The notes: generated by a model from the letters alone, not told the origin. Shown: positions 30,843 to 41,517, counted from the stretch's first letter. The stretch: DNA of 64,000 nt from Burkholderiaceae bacterium DAT-1 (GCA_019084025.1 JAHRBI010000005.1:1-64000), one strand, 5' to 3'. Made by a program: numbers and translations.

Positions 30843-32216
30843 TTACACCCGTCGCCAGGTCGTCCCTTGCGGGCCATCTTCCAGCACCACACCCGCATCC
30901 GCCAGTTCCTTGCGAATCCGGTCGGACTCAGCGAAGTTCTTGTTTTTGCGGGCCTCAAGGCGGTCGGCGATCAATTGTTCGATGGCTTCGGCAGTAAAAC
31001 CACCCTCGCCTGCACCACCTTGCAAATAGGCTTGCGGATCACGCGACAGCAGGCCAAGGATATTACCCAGCGCCTTTAGCAGTGCCGCATCCTGCGCCGA
31101 CTGGCTCTTGTTGACTTCGTTTGCCAGCTCGAATAGCACCGCCACGGCATCCGGGGTCGAAAAGTCGTCATTCATCGCGGCCTGGAAGCGTGCTGCCAGC
31201 GGATGGGTCCAGTCAATCGCGAATCCATCTGCCGGTGGCACCAGCTTCAGTGCGGTATACAGGCGATCCAGACCCGCCTTGGCGTCACGCAGCAGCGCTT
31301 CCGAATAGTTAATCGGGCTGCGGTAGTGCGCACGCACCATCAGGAAGCGCACGGCCTCGCCATCTACCTGCTTCAGCACATCGCGGATGGTGAAGAAGTT
31401 GCCCAGCGATTTGGACATCTTCTCGCCATCAAACTGCACGAAACCATTGTGCATCCAGTAGTTCACGTAAGTGTGATCGTGACAGCCCTCGCTCTGGGCG
31501 ATTTCGTTTTCATGATGCGGGAACTGCAAATCTTCGCCACCACCGTGGATGTCGAAATGCGAGCCAAGATGATGCTCGCTCATCACCGAACATTCGATAT
31601 GCCAGCCCGGACGGCCCACGCCCCATGGAGACGCCCACTGCGGTTCACCCGGCTTGGCAGCCTTCCACAGCACAAAGTCATGTGGATCACGCTTGTGCGG
31701 ATCAACGTCGACGCGTTCGCCTGCGCGCAGACTATCCAGCGTGCGGCCGGAAAGCTTGCCGTAACCTTCGAAGTTGTTCACGGCGTAGTAGACGTCGCCA
31801 TTGGCAGCCGGATAAGCGCGTCCCTTGGCAATCAGTCCTTCAATGAGATGGATCATGCCATCCACGTGCTGCGTAGCGCGTGGCTCATGCGTGGGCGGCA
31901 ACAGGAACAGCTGTTCCAGATCCTTGTGCATGTCGGCGATGGTTTCCTGCACCAGGGCATCGGCGCTGATCCCGCGCTCGGCGGCACGCTTGATGATCTT
32001 GTCGTCAATATCAGTGATATTGCGCACATATGTGACATCGTAGCCGGAGGCCTGCAGCCAGCGGTAAACGATATCAAATGCAGCCAGCATGCGCGCATGG
32101 CCGATGTGACACAGGTCATATACCGTCATCCCGCACACATACATGCGGACCTTGCCAGGTTCGATGGGGGTAAAGATCTGTTTTTCTCGTCCAAGCGAGT
32201 TCAAAATGTTCAGCAT
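30843..32216 (-). CDS. cysS: Cysteinyl-tRNA synthetase
   Basis: 457 residues, class I. It starts [13 protein letters not shown] at 32216, with GAGGA upstream; the frame upstream to 32267 adds unrelated residues. A zinc Cys is at residue 28 (YVCGMTVYD), HIGH at 37-40 (CHIGHAR), zinc ligands [10 protein letters not shown], and KMSKS in [12 protein letters not shown]. The C-terminal anticodon domain ends [12 protein letters not shown]. Monocistronic: terminators lie on both sides. Confidence 0.96.
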   Translation of the reverse strand: MLNILNSLGREKQIFTPIEPGKVRMYVCGMTVYDLCHIGHARMLAAFDIVYRWLQASGYDVTYVRNITDIDDKIIKRAAERGISADALVQETIADMHKDLEQLFLLPPTHEPRATQHVDGMIHLIEGLIAKGRAYPAANGDVYYAVNNFEGYGKLSGRTLDSLRAGERVDVDPHKRDPHDFVLWKAAKPGEPQWASPWGVGRPGWHIECSVMSEHHLGSHFDIHGGGEDLQFPHHENEIAQSEGCHDHTYVNYWMHNGFVQFDGEKMSKSLGNFFTIRDVLKQVDGEAVRFLMVRAHYRSPINYSEALLRDAKAGLDRLYTALKLVPPADGFAIDWTHPLAARFQAAMNDDFSTPDAVAVLFELANEVNKSQSAQDAALLKALGNILGLLSRDPQAYLQGGAGEGGFTAEAIEQLIADRLEARKNKNFAESDRIRKELADAGVVLEDGPQGTTWRRV

Positions 32217-32292
32217 GCTGTCCTCGTAATTGCAAAATATCGCCATGCGCACATGGCGGGGGGTCATTCTAGCAAATCATTGAGCCTAAAAA

Positions 32293-32317
32293 ACAAAAAA
32301 GGCCGGAAATCCGGCCT
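32293..32317 (-). terminator. rpoS terminator
   Basis: Minus strand AGGCCGG-ATTT-CCGGCCT followed by TTTTTGTTTTTT. It closes the surE-pcm-nlpD-rpoS transcript 22 bases past the rpoS stop. Confidence 0.9.
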
Positions 32318-32339
32318 GTTGTCTGTGTATTCGGGTGAT

Positions 32340-33305
32340 TTACCCGAGCAATACATCCCGGCCTACGCCCTGCCGCCGCAGCAGGCGACGCAGGCTTTCC
32401 AGCGCCTCGATCTGGATCTGCCGTACCCGCTCGCGTGTCAGTTGCAGGTTGGCAGCCAGATCCTCCAGCGTACAGATGTCATAGCCATTGAGCCCGTAGC
32501 GGCGCTCGATCACCATGCGCTGCTTGTCGTTGAGCTGCTTCAGCCATTCACGGACATAGCGCTGAATCTCGGCATTCTGAAGTGTCAACTCAGGACCGTC
32601 GTGCTGCTCATCCGGAATGGATTCGCCAATAGACAGCATCGGGTCGATATCCAGCGGCGCATCTAGCGAGGCCATGCGCTCGTTCAGATTCATCACGCGG
32701 CGGACTTCCTCTACCGGCTTGCCAACCTGATAGGCGATTTCTTCCAGCGATGGCTCGCGACCCATCTGTGCTTCCAGATGGCGCTGGGCACGCAGATAGA
32801 CGTTCAGTTCCTTGATCACGTGCACCGGCAGGCGAATGGTGCGTGACTGGTTCATGATGGCGCGTTCGATACTCTGGCGAATCCACCATGTCGCATAGGT
32901 GGAGAAGCGGAAGCCGCGTTCCGGATCAAACTTTTCCAGCGCATGCATCAGGCCGATATTGCCTTCTTCGATCAGATCAAGGAGCGCCATGCCGCGATTG
33001 ATATAGTGCTTGGCGATATTCACCACCAGGCGCAAATTGTGCTCGATCATTTTCTGACGGGCAGGAAAATCGCCCTGAACCACCAGTCGCGCTAATGTGC
33101 GCTCTTCATCTGGGGTTAACAGGGCGTTGTGGCCGATGTCGTTCAAATATATCTGGGTGACGTCTCCGGTGGCTTCCGGCGCAGCGTGCTCGGTTTCATC
33201 GTGAGCCCCGCCTTCTGCTTCCAGTTCGACAACCTCCTCATCCTCTGCTTCCATGAGATCGTCGTCTAGCATTTCATCGTCAATGTTTTCGAGCGCGCTG
33301 TTCAT
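32340..33305 (-). CDS. rpoS: RNA polymerase sigma factor RpoS
   Basis: 321 residues. Sigma-70 regions are in order: an acidic N-terminus (LDDDLMEAEDEEVVELEAE); region 1.2 (GDVTQIYLNDIG); 2.1-2.4 (NLRLVVNIAKHYINRGM, FSTYATWWIRQSIERAI); 3 (MGREPSLEEIA); and 4.2 (TRERVRQIQIEAL). The size and the position downstream of nlpD identify it as the stationary-phase sigma factor rather than RpoD. The start overlaps the nlpD stop by four bases. Promoters of rpoS often lie within nlpD. Confidence 0.95.
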   Translation of the reverse strand: MNSALENIDDEMLDDDLMEAEDEEVVELEAEGGAHDETEHAAPEATGDVTQIYLNDIGHNALLTPDEERTLARLVVQGDFPARQKMIEHNLRLVVNIAKHYINRGMALLDLIEEGNIGLMHALEKFDPERGFRFSTYATWWIRQSIERAIMNQSRTIRLPVHVIKELNVYLRAQRHLEAQMGREPSLEEIAYQVGKPVEEVRRVMNLNERMASLDAPLDIDPMLSIGESIPDEQHDGPELTLQNAEIQRYVREWLKQLNDKQRMVIERRYGLNGYDICTLEDLAANLQLTRERVRQIQIEALESLRRLLRRQGVGRDVLLG

Positions 33306-34321
33306 GATTTGTCTACCGTCAGGTATTTGGTTGGATCAACCGGCTTACCGAATTGCCGGATCTCAAAATGCAACTTCACCTGTTCAGAGTCGGTACTTCC
33401 CATTTCGGCAATCTTGTCGCCTTTCTTTACCCAGTCGTGCTCTTTTACGAGAATTCGACTGTTGTGCATATATGCCGACAGGTACATCTTATTATGGTTA
33501 ATGATCACGATTTTTCCATACTCCCGCATGGAATCCGCAAACGAAACCTTGCCATCGGCAGCCGCGTAAACCGGCTGTCCGATTTTTCCGGAAATATCGA
33601 TCCCTTTTGTTGACGGAGAAAAAGAAGAAATAACTTTGCCAGATGCTGGCCATGCCCAGACAATTGCTGCAGTGTCACTCATGCTAGGAGGGTTAACTGG
33701 CTTGGGTTCAGCCACTTTCTTTGCTGCACCCGCAGCATCACTTGCCTTGACTGGAACCGGCTTGCTTGCAACCTGCACAGAGGGTCCGTCTGCTTGTTTT
33801 GCAATCGTTTCCGCATCGGTGTTGTAAGGAAGCTTCAGTGCCTTGGGGTAGCTCACAAGCCCTTGCGTACTGACGGACGGCTTTGTGACATTTACAACAT
33901 TTTTTGCATTTTCGTCCGAAGACTTACCCACGGAAGCAGGGCCGTTCAATGGGCGAATTTCAACCCCTGCGCCGGCGTCCGCATCGGCAGTCTGGGTATA
34001 AACCGGCAACTTGAGTACCTGCCCCACCTTAATCAGATTGGGATCAGCCAGCTGATTGGCCGATGCAATATCGTGATAGTCGAGGCCATTATCCAGCGCA
34101 ATGCTGTAGAGCGTGTCGCCCTTCTTGACCACCCATGTATCCGGCCGGGTATCGCCATCCGCACGATTTGCCGCAGGCATGCGAGCAGGTACCGTTGTCG
34201 CAGCATTCTGTACCGGCACGGCAGCGCTACGCTCGATGATGGGCGCAGGGGGACCACTGCGGTGAGTCGCACACGAGGCAATCATCAAAACAGACAAACA
34301 TGCCGAAGCACGACGATACAT
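33302..34321 (-). CDS. nlpD: Murein hydrolase activator NlpD, lipoprotein
   Basis: 339 residues. Signal peptide with lipobox (LMIASC), so outer-membrane anchored. LysM domain at about residues 62-108 (VVKKGDTLYSIALDNG). The C-terminal LytM/M23 domain (KGIDISGKIGQPVYAAADG ... LHFEIRQFGKPVDP) lacks the zinc-ligand His before GIDI. This fits a degenerate peptidase that activates the amidase AmiC during daughter-cell separation. Its 3' end overlaps rpoS. Confidence 0.92.
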   Translation of the reverse strand: MYRRASACLSVLMIASCATHRSGPPAPIIERSAAVPVQNAATTVPARMPAANRADGDTRPDTWVVKKGDTLYSIALDNGLDYHDIASANQLADPNLIKVGQVLKLPVYTQTADADAGAGVEIRPLNGPASVGKSSDENAKNVVNVTKPSVSTQGLVSYPKALKLPYNTDAETIAKQADGPSVQVASKPVPVKASDAAGAAKKVAEPKPVNPPSMSDTAAIVWAWPASGKVISSFSPSTKGIDISGKIGQPVYAAADGKVSFADSMREYGKIVIINHNKMYLSAYMHNSRILVKEHDWVKKGDKIAEMGSTDSEQVKLHFEIRQFGKPVDPTKYLTVDKS

Positions 34322-34411
34322 GGCTCAACTCCAATACGGGCGATGCACGTGCATCTGCCCAACATCCTGTTTACTTATTTCTGACCGCAACTTCAGAACA
34401 CCTGCGTGATT

Positions 34412-35080
34412 TCAGGCAATTCCGGGAATCATGGGCACGAACTTTACTTTCTCGAGTCGGGATTCGACCATGCCTTGCGGCGTGCGCTCAATCATGCGCA
34501 ACTCTTGCTCGGCATTGCCCAGCGGGAACACGATTCGGCCGCCCATGGACAGTTGTTCAAGCAAGGCATCGGGAATATACGGTGTCGCTGCCGCCATTAC
34601 AATGGCATCAAAGGGCGCAGCATCGCTCGCCCCCAGGAATCCATCTCCATGCCGTAAGCGCACGTTATTGATATTAAGCTCTCGCAGTTTCAGACGAGAC
34701 TTATCACACAGGTGCGACAGGCGCTCCACGGCGTAGACCGTTTTGTACAGCTGGCTGAGAATCGTGGTTTGATAGCCGCAACCCGAGCCAATTTCCAGCA
34801 CCCTTTCCCGCTTGCCACTCCCCAGCGCCAGCTCGATCATGCGGGCAACAATATAGGGTTGCGAAATCGTTTGACCCAAGCCAATTGGCAGCGAGACATC
34901 ATCATAGGCTCGATGCTCGAGTGCCGAGTCGACGAAAATATGGCGCGGAACTGCCCCCATCGTGGCCAGTACGCCCTCGTCGCGAATCCCCTGACTGCGC
35001 AGCCGTTCTACCATCCGCCCCCGGGTACGGGCCGAGGTCATGCCAATGCCGGAAAATTGGTGTTTCACAGACCAAGCCAC
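34412..35080 (-). CDS. pcm: Protein-L-isoaspartate O-methyltransferase
   Basis: 222 residues; repairs isoaspartyl sites in aged proteins using S-adenosylmethionine. Motifs: [30 protein letters not shown], and the SAM site [29 protein letters not shown] is close to the C-terminus. The start at 35080 overlaps the surE 3' end by 16 bases; an internal Met (MTSARTRGR) is an alternative. A 90-bp gap then precedes nlpD. Confidence 0.94.
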   Translation of the reverse strand: MAWSVKHQFSGIGMTSARTRGRMVERLRSQGIRDEGVLATMGAVPRHIFVDSALEHRAYDDVSLPIGLGQTISQPYIVARMIELALGSGKRERVLEIGSGCGYQTTILSQLYKTVYAVERLSHLCDKSRLKLRELNINNVRLRHGDGFLGASDAAPFDAIVMAAATPYIPDALLEQLSMGGRIVFPLGNAEQELRMIERTPQGMVESRLEKVKFVPMIPGIA

Positions 35081-35808
35081 CCGCTGACAAATTGACGTTG
35101 TGCATACGCTGTGAGATCAATCTGCAGCGGTGTCACTGACACCCAGCCATTGGCCACAGCCCAGAAATCTGTATCTTCACCAGCATCCTGTGCCTTGCCA
35201 GGTGGCCCGACCCAGTAAATAGGCTGACCACGCGGATCGGTTGCCCGGATCACAGGTTCGGCCTTATGACGACGGCCAAGGCGTGTGACTTTGATCCCTT
35301 TCAGCTCTTCGTACGGAAGATCGGGCACATTTACGTTGAGCAAAATAGCGCCGCGAACCGGATCACGCATCTGCCGCTCAACCAGTTCCCTCGCAACGCG
35401 TGCAGCTGTATCAAAATGGCGCGCCGGCTTGCAGGCCATGGAAATCGCAATAGCAGGCACGCCCAGCAGGAATCCTTCCGTAGCAGCAGCAACGGTGCCG
35501 GAATAGATGGTGTCATCGCCCATATTTGCACCGTCGTTAATGCCCGACACAACCAGATCAGGTTGCTGGTCAAGCATGCCAGTGACCGCAAGATGGACAC
35601 AATCGGTGGGCGTACCGTTGACGTAATAGAACCCGTTATGGGCCTTTTTCAGACTCAGCGGACGATCCAGGGTGAGTGAATTGGACGCACCACTTCTATC
35701 CTGTTCTGGAGCAACAACCGTGACCTCCCCTAATGAAGAAAGGGCACCGAACAACGCCGACAATCCAGGCGCAAAATATCCATCATCATTGCTCAACAGA
35801 AACCGCAT
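35065..35808 (-). CDS. surE: 5'/3'-nucleotidase SurE
   Basis: 247 residues. Starts [16 protein letters not shown], the metal-binding N-terminus (Asp8-Asp9), at ATG 35808 with AGAGAG upstream. NDG and [10 protein letters not shown] (residues about 90-115) are typical of the fold. It removes phosphate from nucleoside monophosphates and is linked to stationary-phase survival. First gene of the surE-pcm-nlpD-rpoS stress operon. Confidence 0.95.
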   Translation of the reverse strand: MRFLLSNDDGYFAPGLSALFGALSSLGEVTVVAPEQDRSGASNSLTLDRPLSLKKAHNGFYYVNGTPTDCVHLAVTGMLDQQPDLVVSGINDGANMGDDTIYSGTVAAATEGFLLGVPAIAISMACKPARHFDTAARVARELVERQMRDPVRGAILLNVNVPDLPYEELKGIKVTRLGRRHKAEPVIRATDPRGQPIYWVGPPGKAQDAGEDTDFWAVANGWVSVTPLQIDLTAYAQRQFVSGWLGL

Positions 35809-36083
35809 GAAATCTCTCTTGAAAAATTGGCCCACCCAGCCAAGGCATCATTCTAACGGCTGGCGACCATCGGGGAAAGCGAAGCTCGACGGCGAATGCC
35901 GGACTGAAGCATATCTGCATTGCAAGTCACTGATCTTCCGTTGACCTATCATCGCCGCGAAGCAAGCCACTCCTCCGGAATCCAGCAAAACTATGTAGGG
36001 TGATACTAGAATGATTCTGGAAACCCCTGACATGGAGCGGGGTGCAAATGGCGCTCGCGCCTGCGTACCCTCGGGATAACTGA

Positions 36084-37130
36084 ATGAAAATCGCAGTGAT
36101 CGACGACAACCAAACCAATGTGATGGTGCTGGAGCGTCTGCTCAGGCAACACTTTGCATTGGACTCCGTCTCGTTCAATGACCCCTGGTTAGGCCTGGAA
36201 TGGTGTCTGACCCACCGGCCTGATCTTATTTTGCTTGATTACATGATGCCCGGTTTGGATGGGCTGGGATTTGTGACCGCCTTCCGCGAGGATAATGCGA
36301 GTCCTGACACGCAAATTATCATGATCACGGGCAATACAGATCTGCAGGTGCGCTATGAAGCGCTGGATGCAGGCGCCAATGACTTTCTGACCAAACCACT
36401 TGATGCGGCGGAATTCAGGGCGCGCGTCAAAAATATGCTGGCACTGAGCAAAAGCCATCATGCGCTGCGAGATCGTGCGGCCTGGCTTGCCGTAGAAGTT
36501 GAGCGTGCAACGGCTAATATCCGCTCGCGAGAGCTGGAAACTATTTTCTTATTGTCTAAAGCCGCCGAGTACCGTGACCCGGAAACGGGGGCGCATATCC
36601 TGCGCATGGCGACTTTCTCGGCCATGATCGCACGGGAGCTTGGTCTGGGTGAGCCCTTTGCCAATCTGATTTATGAAGCCTCGCCCATGCATGATATCGG
36701 CAAGGTTGGTACGCCGGATCGCATTCTCCTCAAGCCGGGCAAACTGGACCCCGACGAAATGACCATCATGCAGCAGCATGCCATGAATGGATACGAAATT
36801 CTCAAGGACAGCCATTCACCCGTGTTACAGATGGCCGCCAACATTGCGCTATGTCATCACGAAAAATTCGATGGATCGGGCTATCCACGCGGACTCAAAG
36901 GCAGTGAGATTCCGATTGAGGGTCGCATCGTGGCGGTGGCCGATGTGTTTGATGCGCTCACCTCGACTCGCCCGTATAAACGCGCCTGGCCTGTGGATGA
37001 CGCACGGCAGTTTCTGACTGACCAGAGCGGGAAGCATTTTGACCCGGACATCGTAGAGGCCTTTTTACGGCAGTTTGATGCCGTACTGGCCTTCCGGCAC
37101 CAGCATATGGACGACGACACCCCTTCGTGA
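36084..37130 (+). CDS. Response regulator with HD-GYP domain (cyclic-di-GMP phosphodiesterase)
   Basis: 348 residues. Receiver domain 1-120 with phosphoacceptor Asp52 (LILLDYMMPGLDG), Thr at 82 and Lys104 (TKP). HD-GYP domain about 150-330: HD at 203-204 (MHDIGKVGTPD) and HHEKFDGSGYPRG (258-270) are intact, so it should hydrolyse cyclic-di-GMP. It is the first gene of a three-gene cluster: FIST-domain protein 9 bases on, then a hybrid kinase. It is the obvious output partner of that kinase. No clear promoter is seen in the 275-bp upstream gap. Confidence 0.9.
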   Translation: MKIAVIDDNQTNVMVLERLLRQHFALDSVSFNDPWLGLEWCLTHRPDLILLDYMMPGLDGLGFVTAFREDNASPDTQIIMITGNTDLQVRYEALDAGANDFLTKPLDAAEFRARVKNMLALSKSHHALRDRAAWLAVEVERATANIRSRELETIFLLSKAAEYRDPETGAHILRMATFSAMIARELGLGEPFANLIYEASPMHDIGKVGTPDRILLKPGKLDPDEMTIMQQHAMNGYEILKDSHSPVLQMAANIALCHHEKFDGSGYPRGLKGSEIPIEGRIVAVADVFDALTSTRPYKRAWPVDDARQFLTDQSGKHFDPDIVEAFLRQFDAVLAFRHQHMDDDTPS

Positions 37131-37139
37131 GGCCCCACC

Positions 37140-38279
37140 ATGCACATCCGACAATTTAATTGCACTGCCGACACAGTTGACTCCCTTCAAGACTTTCAGG
37201 GAGGCGGTGCCACGCTTGTGCTGGTATTCGGCTCCGTGCAGCAACTTGCAACGCCGGGCGTGTTTGCATCACTGCGATCTCATTTCCCGCGCGCCCATAT
37301 TGCGGGTTGTTCAACGGCGGGGGAAATTTCCTCAGAAGGCGTCAGTGACGATGGTCTGGTTGTAACGGCCGTGCAATTCGAGAATGTCACGATCACACCG
37401 GCAGTTACCCATGTTTCGGCTATTCCTGACTCGCAATCAGCAGGCGAGCGCTTAGCTGCTCTCCTCGCGCCCTCCCAGCCTGATGCGGTATTGCTCTTTG
37501 GCCCGGGCGTGGACGTAAACGGTAGCGCATTGATTGCGGGTTTGACCGAAAACCTGCCCGGCCGCCCGACAGTCAGCGGCGGCCTCGCCGGAGATGGCGG
37601 CGCCTTTAAGCAGACCCTGACCTTGGCCAATGGTGAACCGGATGCACGTCAGGTTGTAGCCATCGGACTGAAGGGGGCAAATCTCAAGGTTCAGCACGGA
37701 TCACGCCATGGCTGGATTCCGTTTGGTCCGGCAAGACGCGTGACGCGTTGCGAGGGAAATTTGCTGTATGAGCTCGACAATGAGCCTGCATTGTCCGTCT
37801 ACAAGCTGTACCTTGGCGAATACGCGCGCGATCTGCCTGCGTCCGGCCTGCTCTTTCCATTTGAAATGCTGGGTCCGGATCAGAGTGGCGTGGGTCTCAT
37901 CCGTACCATTCTGGGCATCGACGAAGAAAAGGGCATGTTGATCCTGGCGGGCGACATCATTGAAAATGGCTATCTGAAACTGATGCATGCCAGCACCGAC
38001 TCACTGGTCGATGGCGCAGAGGAAGCGGCAGTGAACAGTAGCGACACGCATGATCATGCGCAGGACGCACTGGCTCTGCTCGTAAGCTGTGTCGGGCGCA
38101 AGCTGGTGATGGGTTCGCGAGTCGATGAAGAAATCGAGGCCGTATCAGACCAGTTCGGCAAGCAGACAGTTTTAACCGGTTTCTATTCCTATGGCGAAAT
38201 CAGTCCAGACCAAACTTTCGCCAGTTGCGCACTTCACAACCAAACCATGACCATTACACTGATCAGCGAGCACAGCTAA
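37140..38279 (+). CDS. FIST-domain sensor protein, NosP-like
   Basis: 379 residues: FIST N domain (VFASLRSHFPRAHIAGCSTAGEI), then FIST C (LYKLYLGEYA-type stretch SVYKLYLGEYARDLPASG, LFPFEMLG, and GFYSYGEISP near the end). No signal peptide, so cytosolic. FIST proteins encoded directly before PAS-containing hybrid kinases have been described as NosP haem proteins, which bind nitric oxide and control the kinase. That parallel is from family context; haem binding is not shown by sequence. It ends 6 bases before the kinase gene, so they are co-translated. Confidence 0.82.
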   Translation: MHIRQFNCTADTVDSLQDFQGGGATLVLVFGSVQQLATPGVFASLRSHFPRAHIAGCSTAGEISSEGVSDDGLVVTAVQFENVTITPAVTHVSAIPDSQSAGERLAALLAPSQPDAVLLFGPGVDVNGSALIAGLTENLPGRPTVSGGLAGDGGAFKQTLTLANGEPDARQVVAIGLKGANLKVQHGSRHGWIPFGPARRVTRCEGNLLYELDNEPALSVYKLYLGEYARDLPASGLLFPFEMLGPDQSGVGLIRTILGIDEEKGMLILAGDIIENGYLKLMHASTDSLVDGAEEAAVNSSDTHDHAQDALALLVSCVGRKLVMGSRVDEEIEAVSDQFGKQTVLTGFYSYGEISPDQTFASCALHNQTMTITLISEHS

Positions 38280-38285
38280 CGCGCC

Positions 38286-41200
38286 ATGAGCACGGGACAT
38301 AAAACCCTCTTACGCCAGCTCAAGCGTTCTCTTGGCATTCAGGGGCAGGAGGCGCTGGATGCGCTTCTTGCAAGCGTTGCCGATCCAAGTCATCCCGACT
38401 TTGCACACAATTCAACCTTGATTGCGCAGGGCTTCCCGCAATTGCTGACAATGGTTGCGCAATCATACGAGCAATTTGATCGGGATCTGAATCTACGTAC
38501 TCGCAGTCTGGAACTATCATCAGCAGAACTGACGGCCGCCAATGACAAATTGCGCTCGGAAGCATTGGCGCAACAGGAAGCACTGGAATATCTGCTGCAT
38601 ACAACCAACGAGCTGCTTAAAAGTGTTGGGCTTGATCCGGTTGATCGCGCCAATGGCGATATCGTCAGCTTGAGTCTGTTGATTCGTAATCTGATCAGTG
38701 AGCAGGAACGCAATCAGCGGCGCATCGAAGAAAGCGAGCAGAAGCTGCGTAGCTTGGTGGCCAACTTCCCCGGTTGCGTCTACCGGCTTCGTCCCGCCAA
38801 TGTACTATCAATTGATTTTGTATCTGATGGTATTACTGCACTGACAGGCTATAGCGTAGATGAAATCGAGCAGCACGCAGACGCTTACTACAGCGGGACG
38901 GTTGACCCGGATGTACTGACGTGGAAAGAGACGCAGATTCGTGCGGCGATTCGGGAGCGGCAATCATACGAACTCGAATATGAAATGATCCATCGCGATG
39001 GGAGCCGCCGCTGGGTGCTGGAACGCGGACGCGGCTTATACAACCCCGAGGGCAAACTGCTTTCCATTGATGGGCTGATTCTGGATAACAATGCCATTCA
39101 CTTGGCGCAACAGGCCATTATCGAAACCAGGTCGCAACTACTTAGCGCCATCGAGTCGCTGGATGTCGGCTTTATTATGTTCGACCGCGACGAGCGGCTG
39201 ATTATCTGCAATGAAGCATTCCGGCGCACGCATGAACCGATTCGTGCGCATTTGCTGCCGGGCACGCACCGTGAGACCCTGTTCAGGGAATGTTTCCGTA
39301 ATACCCCCCTGCAATTGCGCAATTTTGACCCGGGAAAAAGCCATACACAGGACGAAAATGAGTATGTCGAGCTTTGCCTGAGTACGGCGCGCGGGCCGGA
39401 TTATGTGCGAGAACGACGTTATCCCGGTGGCTGGGTTCGACAGCAGCAAACCCGCACGCCCGAGGGACTCGTCGTCGAACTGCACACCGATATTACCGAG
39501 CTGAAGCAACTCAATATTGAACTTGGCAGCGCAAAGGAAGCGGCCGAAGCCGGTAGTCGTGCCAAGAGTGAGTTCCTCGCGAATATGAGTCATGAAATTC
39601 GTACGCCGATGAATGGCATCATCGGTATGACGGAACTGACCCTGTGTACCGAGCTTCAGGATGAGCAGCGGGAAAATTTGAAGCTAGTCTTATCATCCGC
39701 CCATGCACTGCTCACCGTAGTGAATGATATTCTTGATTTCTCCAAGATCGAAGCCGGTAAGCTGGCCATTGAGCATATTCCTTTTTCGCTACAGGAATTA
39801 TTGAACGAATCCATCCGGCCGCACAGTCTGCGTGCAGAGGAAAAAGGCCTGCATCTCGACTGCGCCATTGATCCAAGTATCAACGACCAATTGATCAGCG
39901 ATCCCGGGCGCATTCGCCAGGTCATCAATAATCTGCTGAGCAATGCGATTAAATTTACCGCCAAGGGCGAAGTGGTTCTGACGGCGTCCCTGGCATATGC
40001 CAAAGATGGCCTGCCCAAGGTTCAGATCAGCGTAAAGGACAGCGGCATCGGTATTCCGCCTGAAAAGCAGGCCATGATTTTCGATGCGTTCTCTCAGGCA
40101 GATTCGTCAACCACTCGCCGATTTGGCGGGACGGGCCTGGGGCTGAGTATTTGTCGGCAACTGGTCAATCTGCTGGGTGGCGAAATCTGGGTGGAAAGTG
40201 AGTCAGGTGTAGGCAGCATTTTTCATTTCACCTTCACACTTGTCGCGGGTGATAGCAATTTTGCGCCAGACCCGGACAGTGTGGCGGTGCTGCGCAATAT
40301 GCGTGTTCTGGCGGTTGACGATAACGCGGTTAACCGTCACTGGTTAACGACAATGCTGGCAAACTGGGGCACGCAGTATCGTGTGATTGAAAGCCCGAAG
40401 CAGGGCTTGCAGCTGATACAGAATGAACCCTATCAGTTGATTTTACTGGATGTGGAGATGCCCGACATTTCGGGCTTCGAATTACTTGAAGAAGCGCGGG
40501 CGATTCAGCCTGCCGCTACGGTCGTCATGCTTTCATCTGCAGGCGCGCGCGGCGACGAGGCTCATGCCAAAACGAGTGGCGCTGACGCCTTTCTGGCCAA
40601 GCCGGTCAGTCAGACAGCCTTGCTGCAAGTATTGCTGGCTGCGATTGGCAATCGGGCAGAAAGCATGGGGCTCAAGCAGCATGGCATCTCCCCGGTCGAA
40701 GCCGAGCATGCCGCACCTGCTCTGAATATCCTCATTGCAGAAGACAATCCAGTCAATCAAAAGATTATCACGCGCATGCTGGATCGCTGCGGTCACGCGT
40801 TTACATTGGTGGAAGATGGTACTCAGGTGCTTGGCGCCTTGGCTGCGAATCACTTCGATTTGGTGCTGCTCGACCTTCACATGCCAGGTATGGGTGGATT
40901 AGACGCGGCAGCTGCAATCCGGCAGTTTGAGCAAGAAACTCATCGCCAGCGCTTACCGCTGATTGCGCTCACCGCAGATGCAATGACAGGCACCCGCGAA
41001 GCGTGCCTTGCTGCGGGAATGGACGGTTATTTAAGCAAGCCTTTCACACTTGATGCATTGATCAGCATACTTTCAGACCATATAGGCGAAGGCGCATCGC
41101 GGACTCATTTGCAGGCCGCACAGACGTCTCCCCTCTCGTATGATGATGTCGAGACGCTACTGAAACGTCTGGATGGCGATCGGCCGTTCATGGAGAGTAT

Positions 41201-41471
41201 CACTCAGATTTTTCTGCGTGATACCGCCACACATCTCGACACGATTCAGCGCGCAAGCGAATCCAATGATATGAAGTCGCTGCACCTGAGCGCACACTCC
41301 ATCAAGGGCGCAGCAACGTCGATTGGGCTGGATGCCATTGCAGAGGCTGCTGCACGCATCGAGGAGAGAGCGTCCAAGGGCATACAGGGTGACTATGCCG
41401 ACGACATTGCCACCCTTGAGCAGAGCGTCGCATCATTTGCCCATCAGCTCTCGCATTATCTTGCCGAATAA
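38286..41471 (+). CDS. Hybrid sensor histidine kinase (PAS-PAS-HisKA-HATPase-REC-REC-HPt)
   Basis: 1061 residues, no membrane helix. About 1-140 is helical; PAS 1 lies near 150-270 (LVANFPGCVYRLRP, TGYSVDEIE); PAS 2 near 280-400 (AIESLDVGFIMFDRDERL). The phospho-accepting His436 is in ANMSHEIRTPMNG, and HATPase motifs (NNLLSNAIKFT, GTGLGLSICRQLV) follow. Receiver 1 has Asp722 (LLDVEMPD), receiver 2 Asp863 (LLDLHMPGMGG), and the HPt domain His1004 (AHSIKGAA). A complete phosphorelay is thus in one protein. The PAS pattern resembles NahK-type kinases paired with NosP. Its likely target is the HD-GYP regulator two genes upstream. Confidence 0.9.
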   Translation: MSTGHKTLLRQLKRSLGIQGQEALDALLASVADPSHPDFAHNSTLIAQGFPQLLTMVAQSYEQFDRDLNLRTRSLELSSAELTAANDKLRSEALAQQEALEYLLHTTNELLKSVGLDPVDRANGDIVSLSLLIRNLISEQERNQRRIEESEQKLRSLVANFPGCVYRLRPANVLSIDFVSDGITALTGYSVDEIEQHADAYYSGTVDPDVLTWKETQIRAAIRERQSYELEYEMIHRDGSRRWVLERGRGLYNPEGKLLSIDGLILDNNAIHLAQQAIIETRSQLLSAIESLDVGFIMFDRDERLIICNEAFRRTHEPIRAHLLPGTHRETLFRECFRNTPLQLRNFDPGKSHTQDENEYVELCLSTARGPDYVRERRYPGGWVRQQQTRTPEGLVVELHTDITELKQLNIELGSAKEAAEAGSRAKSEFLANMSHEIRTPMNGIIGMTELTLCTELQDEQRENLKLVLSSAHALLTVVNDILDFSKIEAGKLAIEHIPFSLQELLNESIRPHSLRAEEKGLHLDCAIDPSINDQLISDPGRIRQVINNLLSNAIKFTAKGEVVLTASLAYAKDGLPKVQISVKDSGIGIPPEKQAMIFDAFSQADSSTTRRFGGTGLGLSICRQLVNLLGGEIWVESESGVGSIFHFTFTLVAGDSNFAPDPDSVAVLRNMRVLAVDDNAVNRHWLTTMLANWGTQYRVIESPKQGLQLIQNEPYQLILLDVEMPDISGFELLEEARAIQPAATVVMLSSAGARGDEAHAKTSGADAFLAKPVSQTALLQVLLAAIGNRAESMGLKQHGISPVEAEHAAPALNILIAEDNPVNQKIITRMLDRCGHAFTLVEDGTQVLGALAANHFDLVLLDLHMPGMGGLDAAAAIRQFEQETHRQRLPLIALTADAMTGTREACLAAGMDGYLSKPFTLDALISILSDHIGEGASRTHLQAAQTSPLSYDDVETLLKRLDGDRPFMESITQIFLRDTATHLDTIQRASESNDMKSLHLSAHSIKGAATSIGLDAIAEAAARIEERASKGIQGDYADDIATLEQSVASFAHQLSHYLAE

Positions 41472-41517
41472 TGGCTGCTTGATCTAGGTACGATGCGTGA
41501 CTGAGGCGGGAAGCTCG

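Noticed and set aside
31203-32666. Plus-strand open frame of 487 codons
   Set aside because: It spans cysS, a terminator and part of rpoS on the other strand; its composition is that of a shadow.
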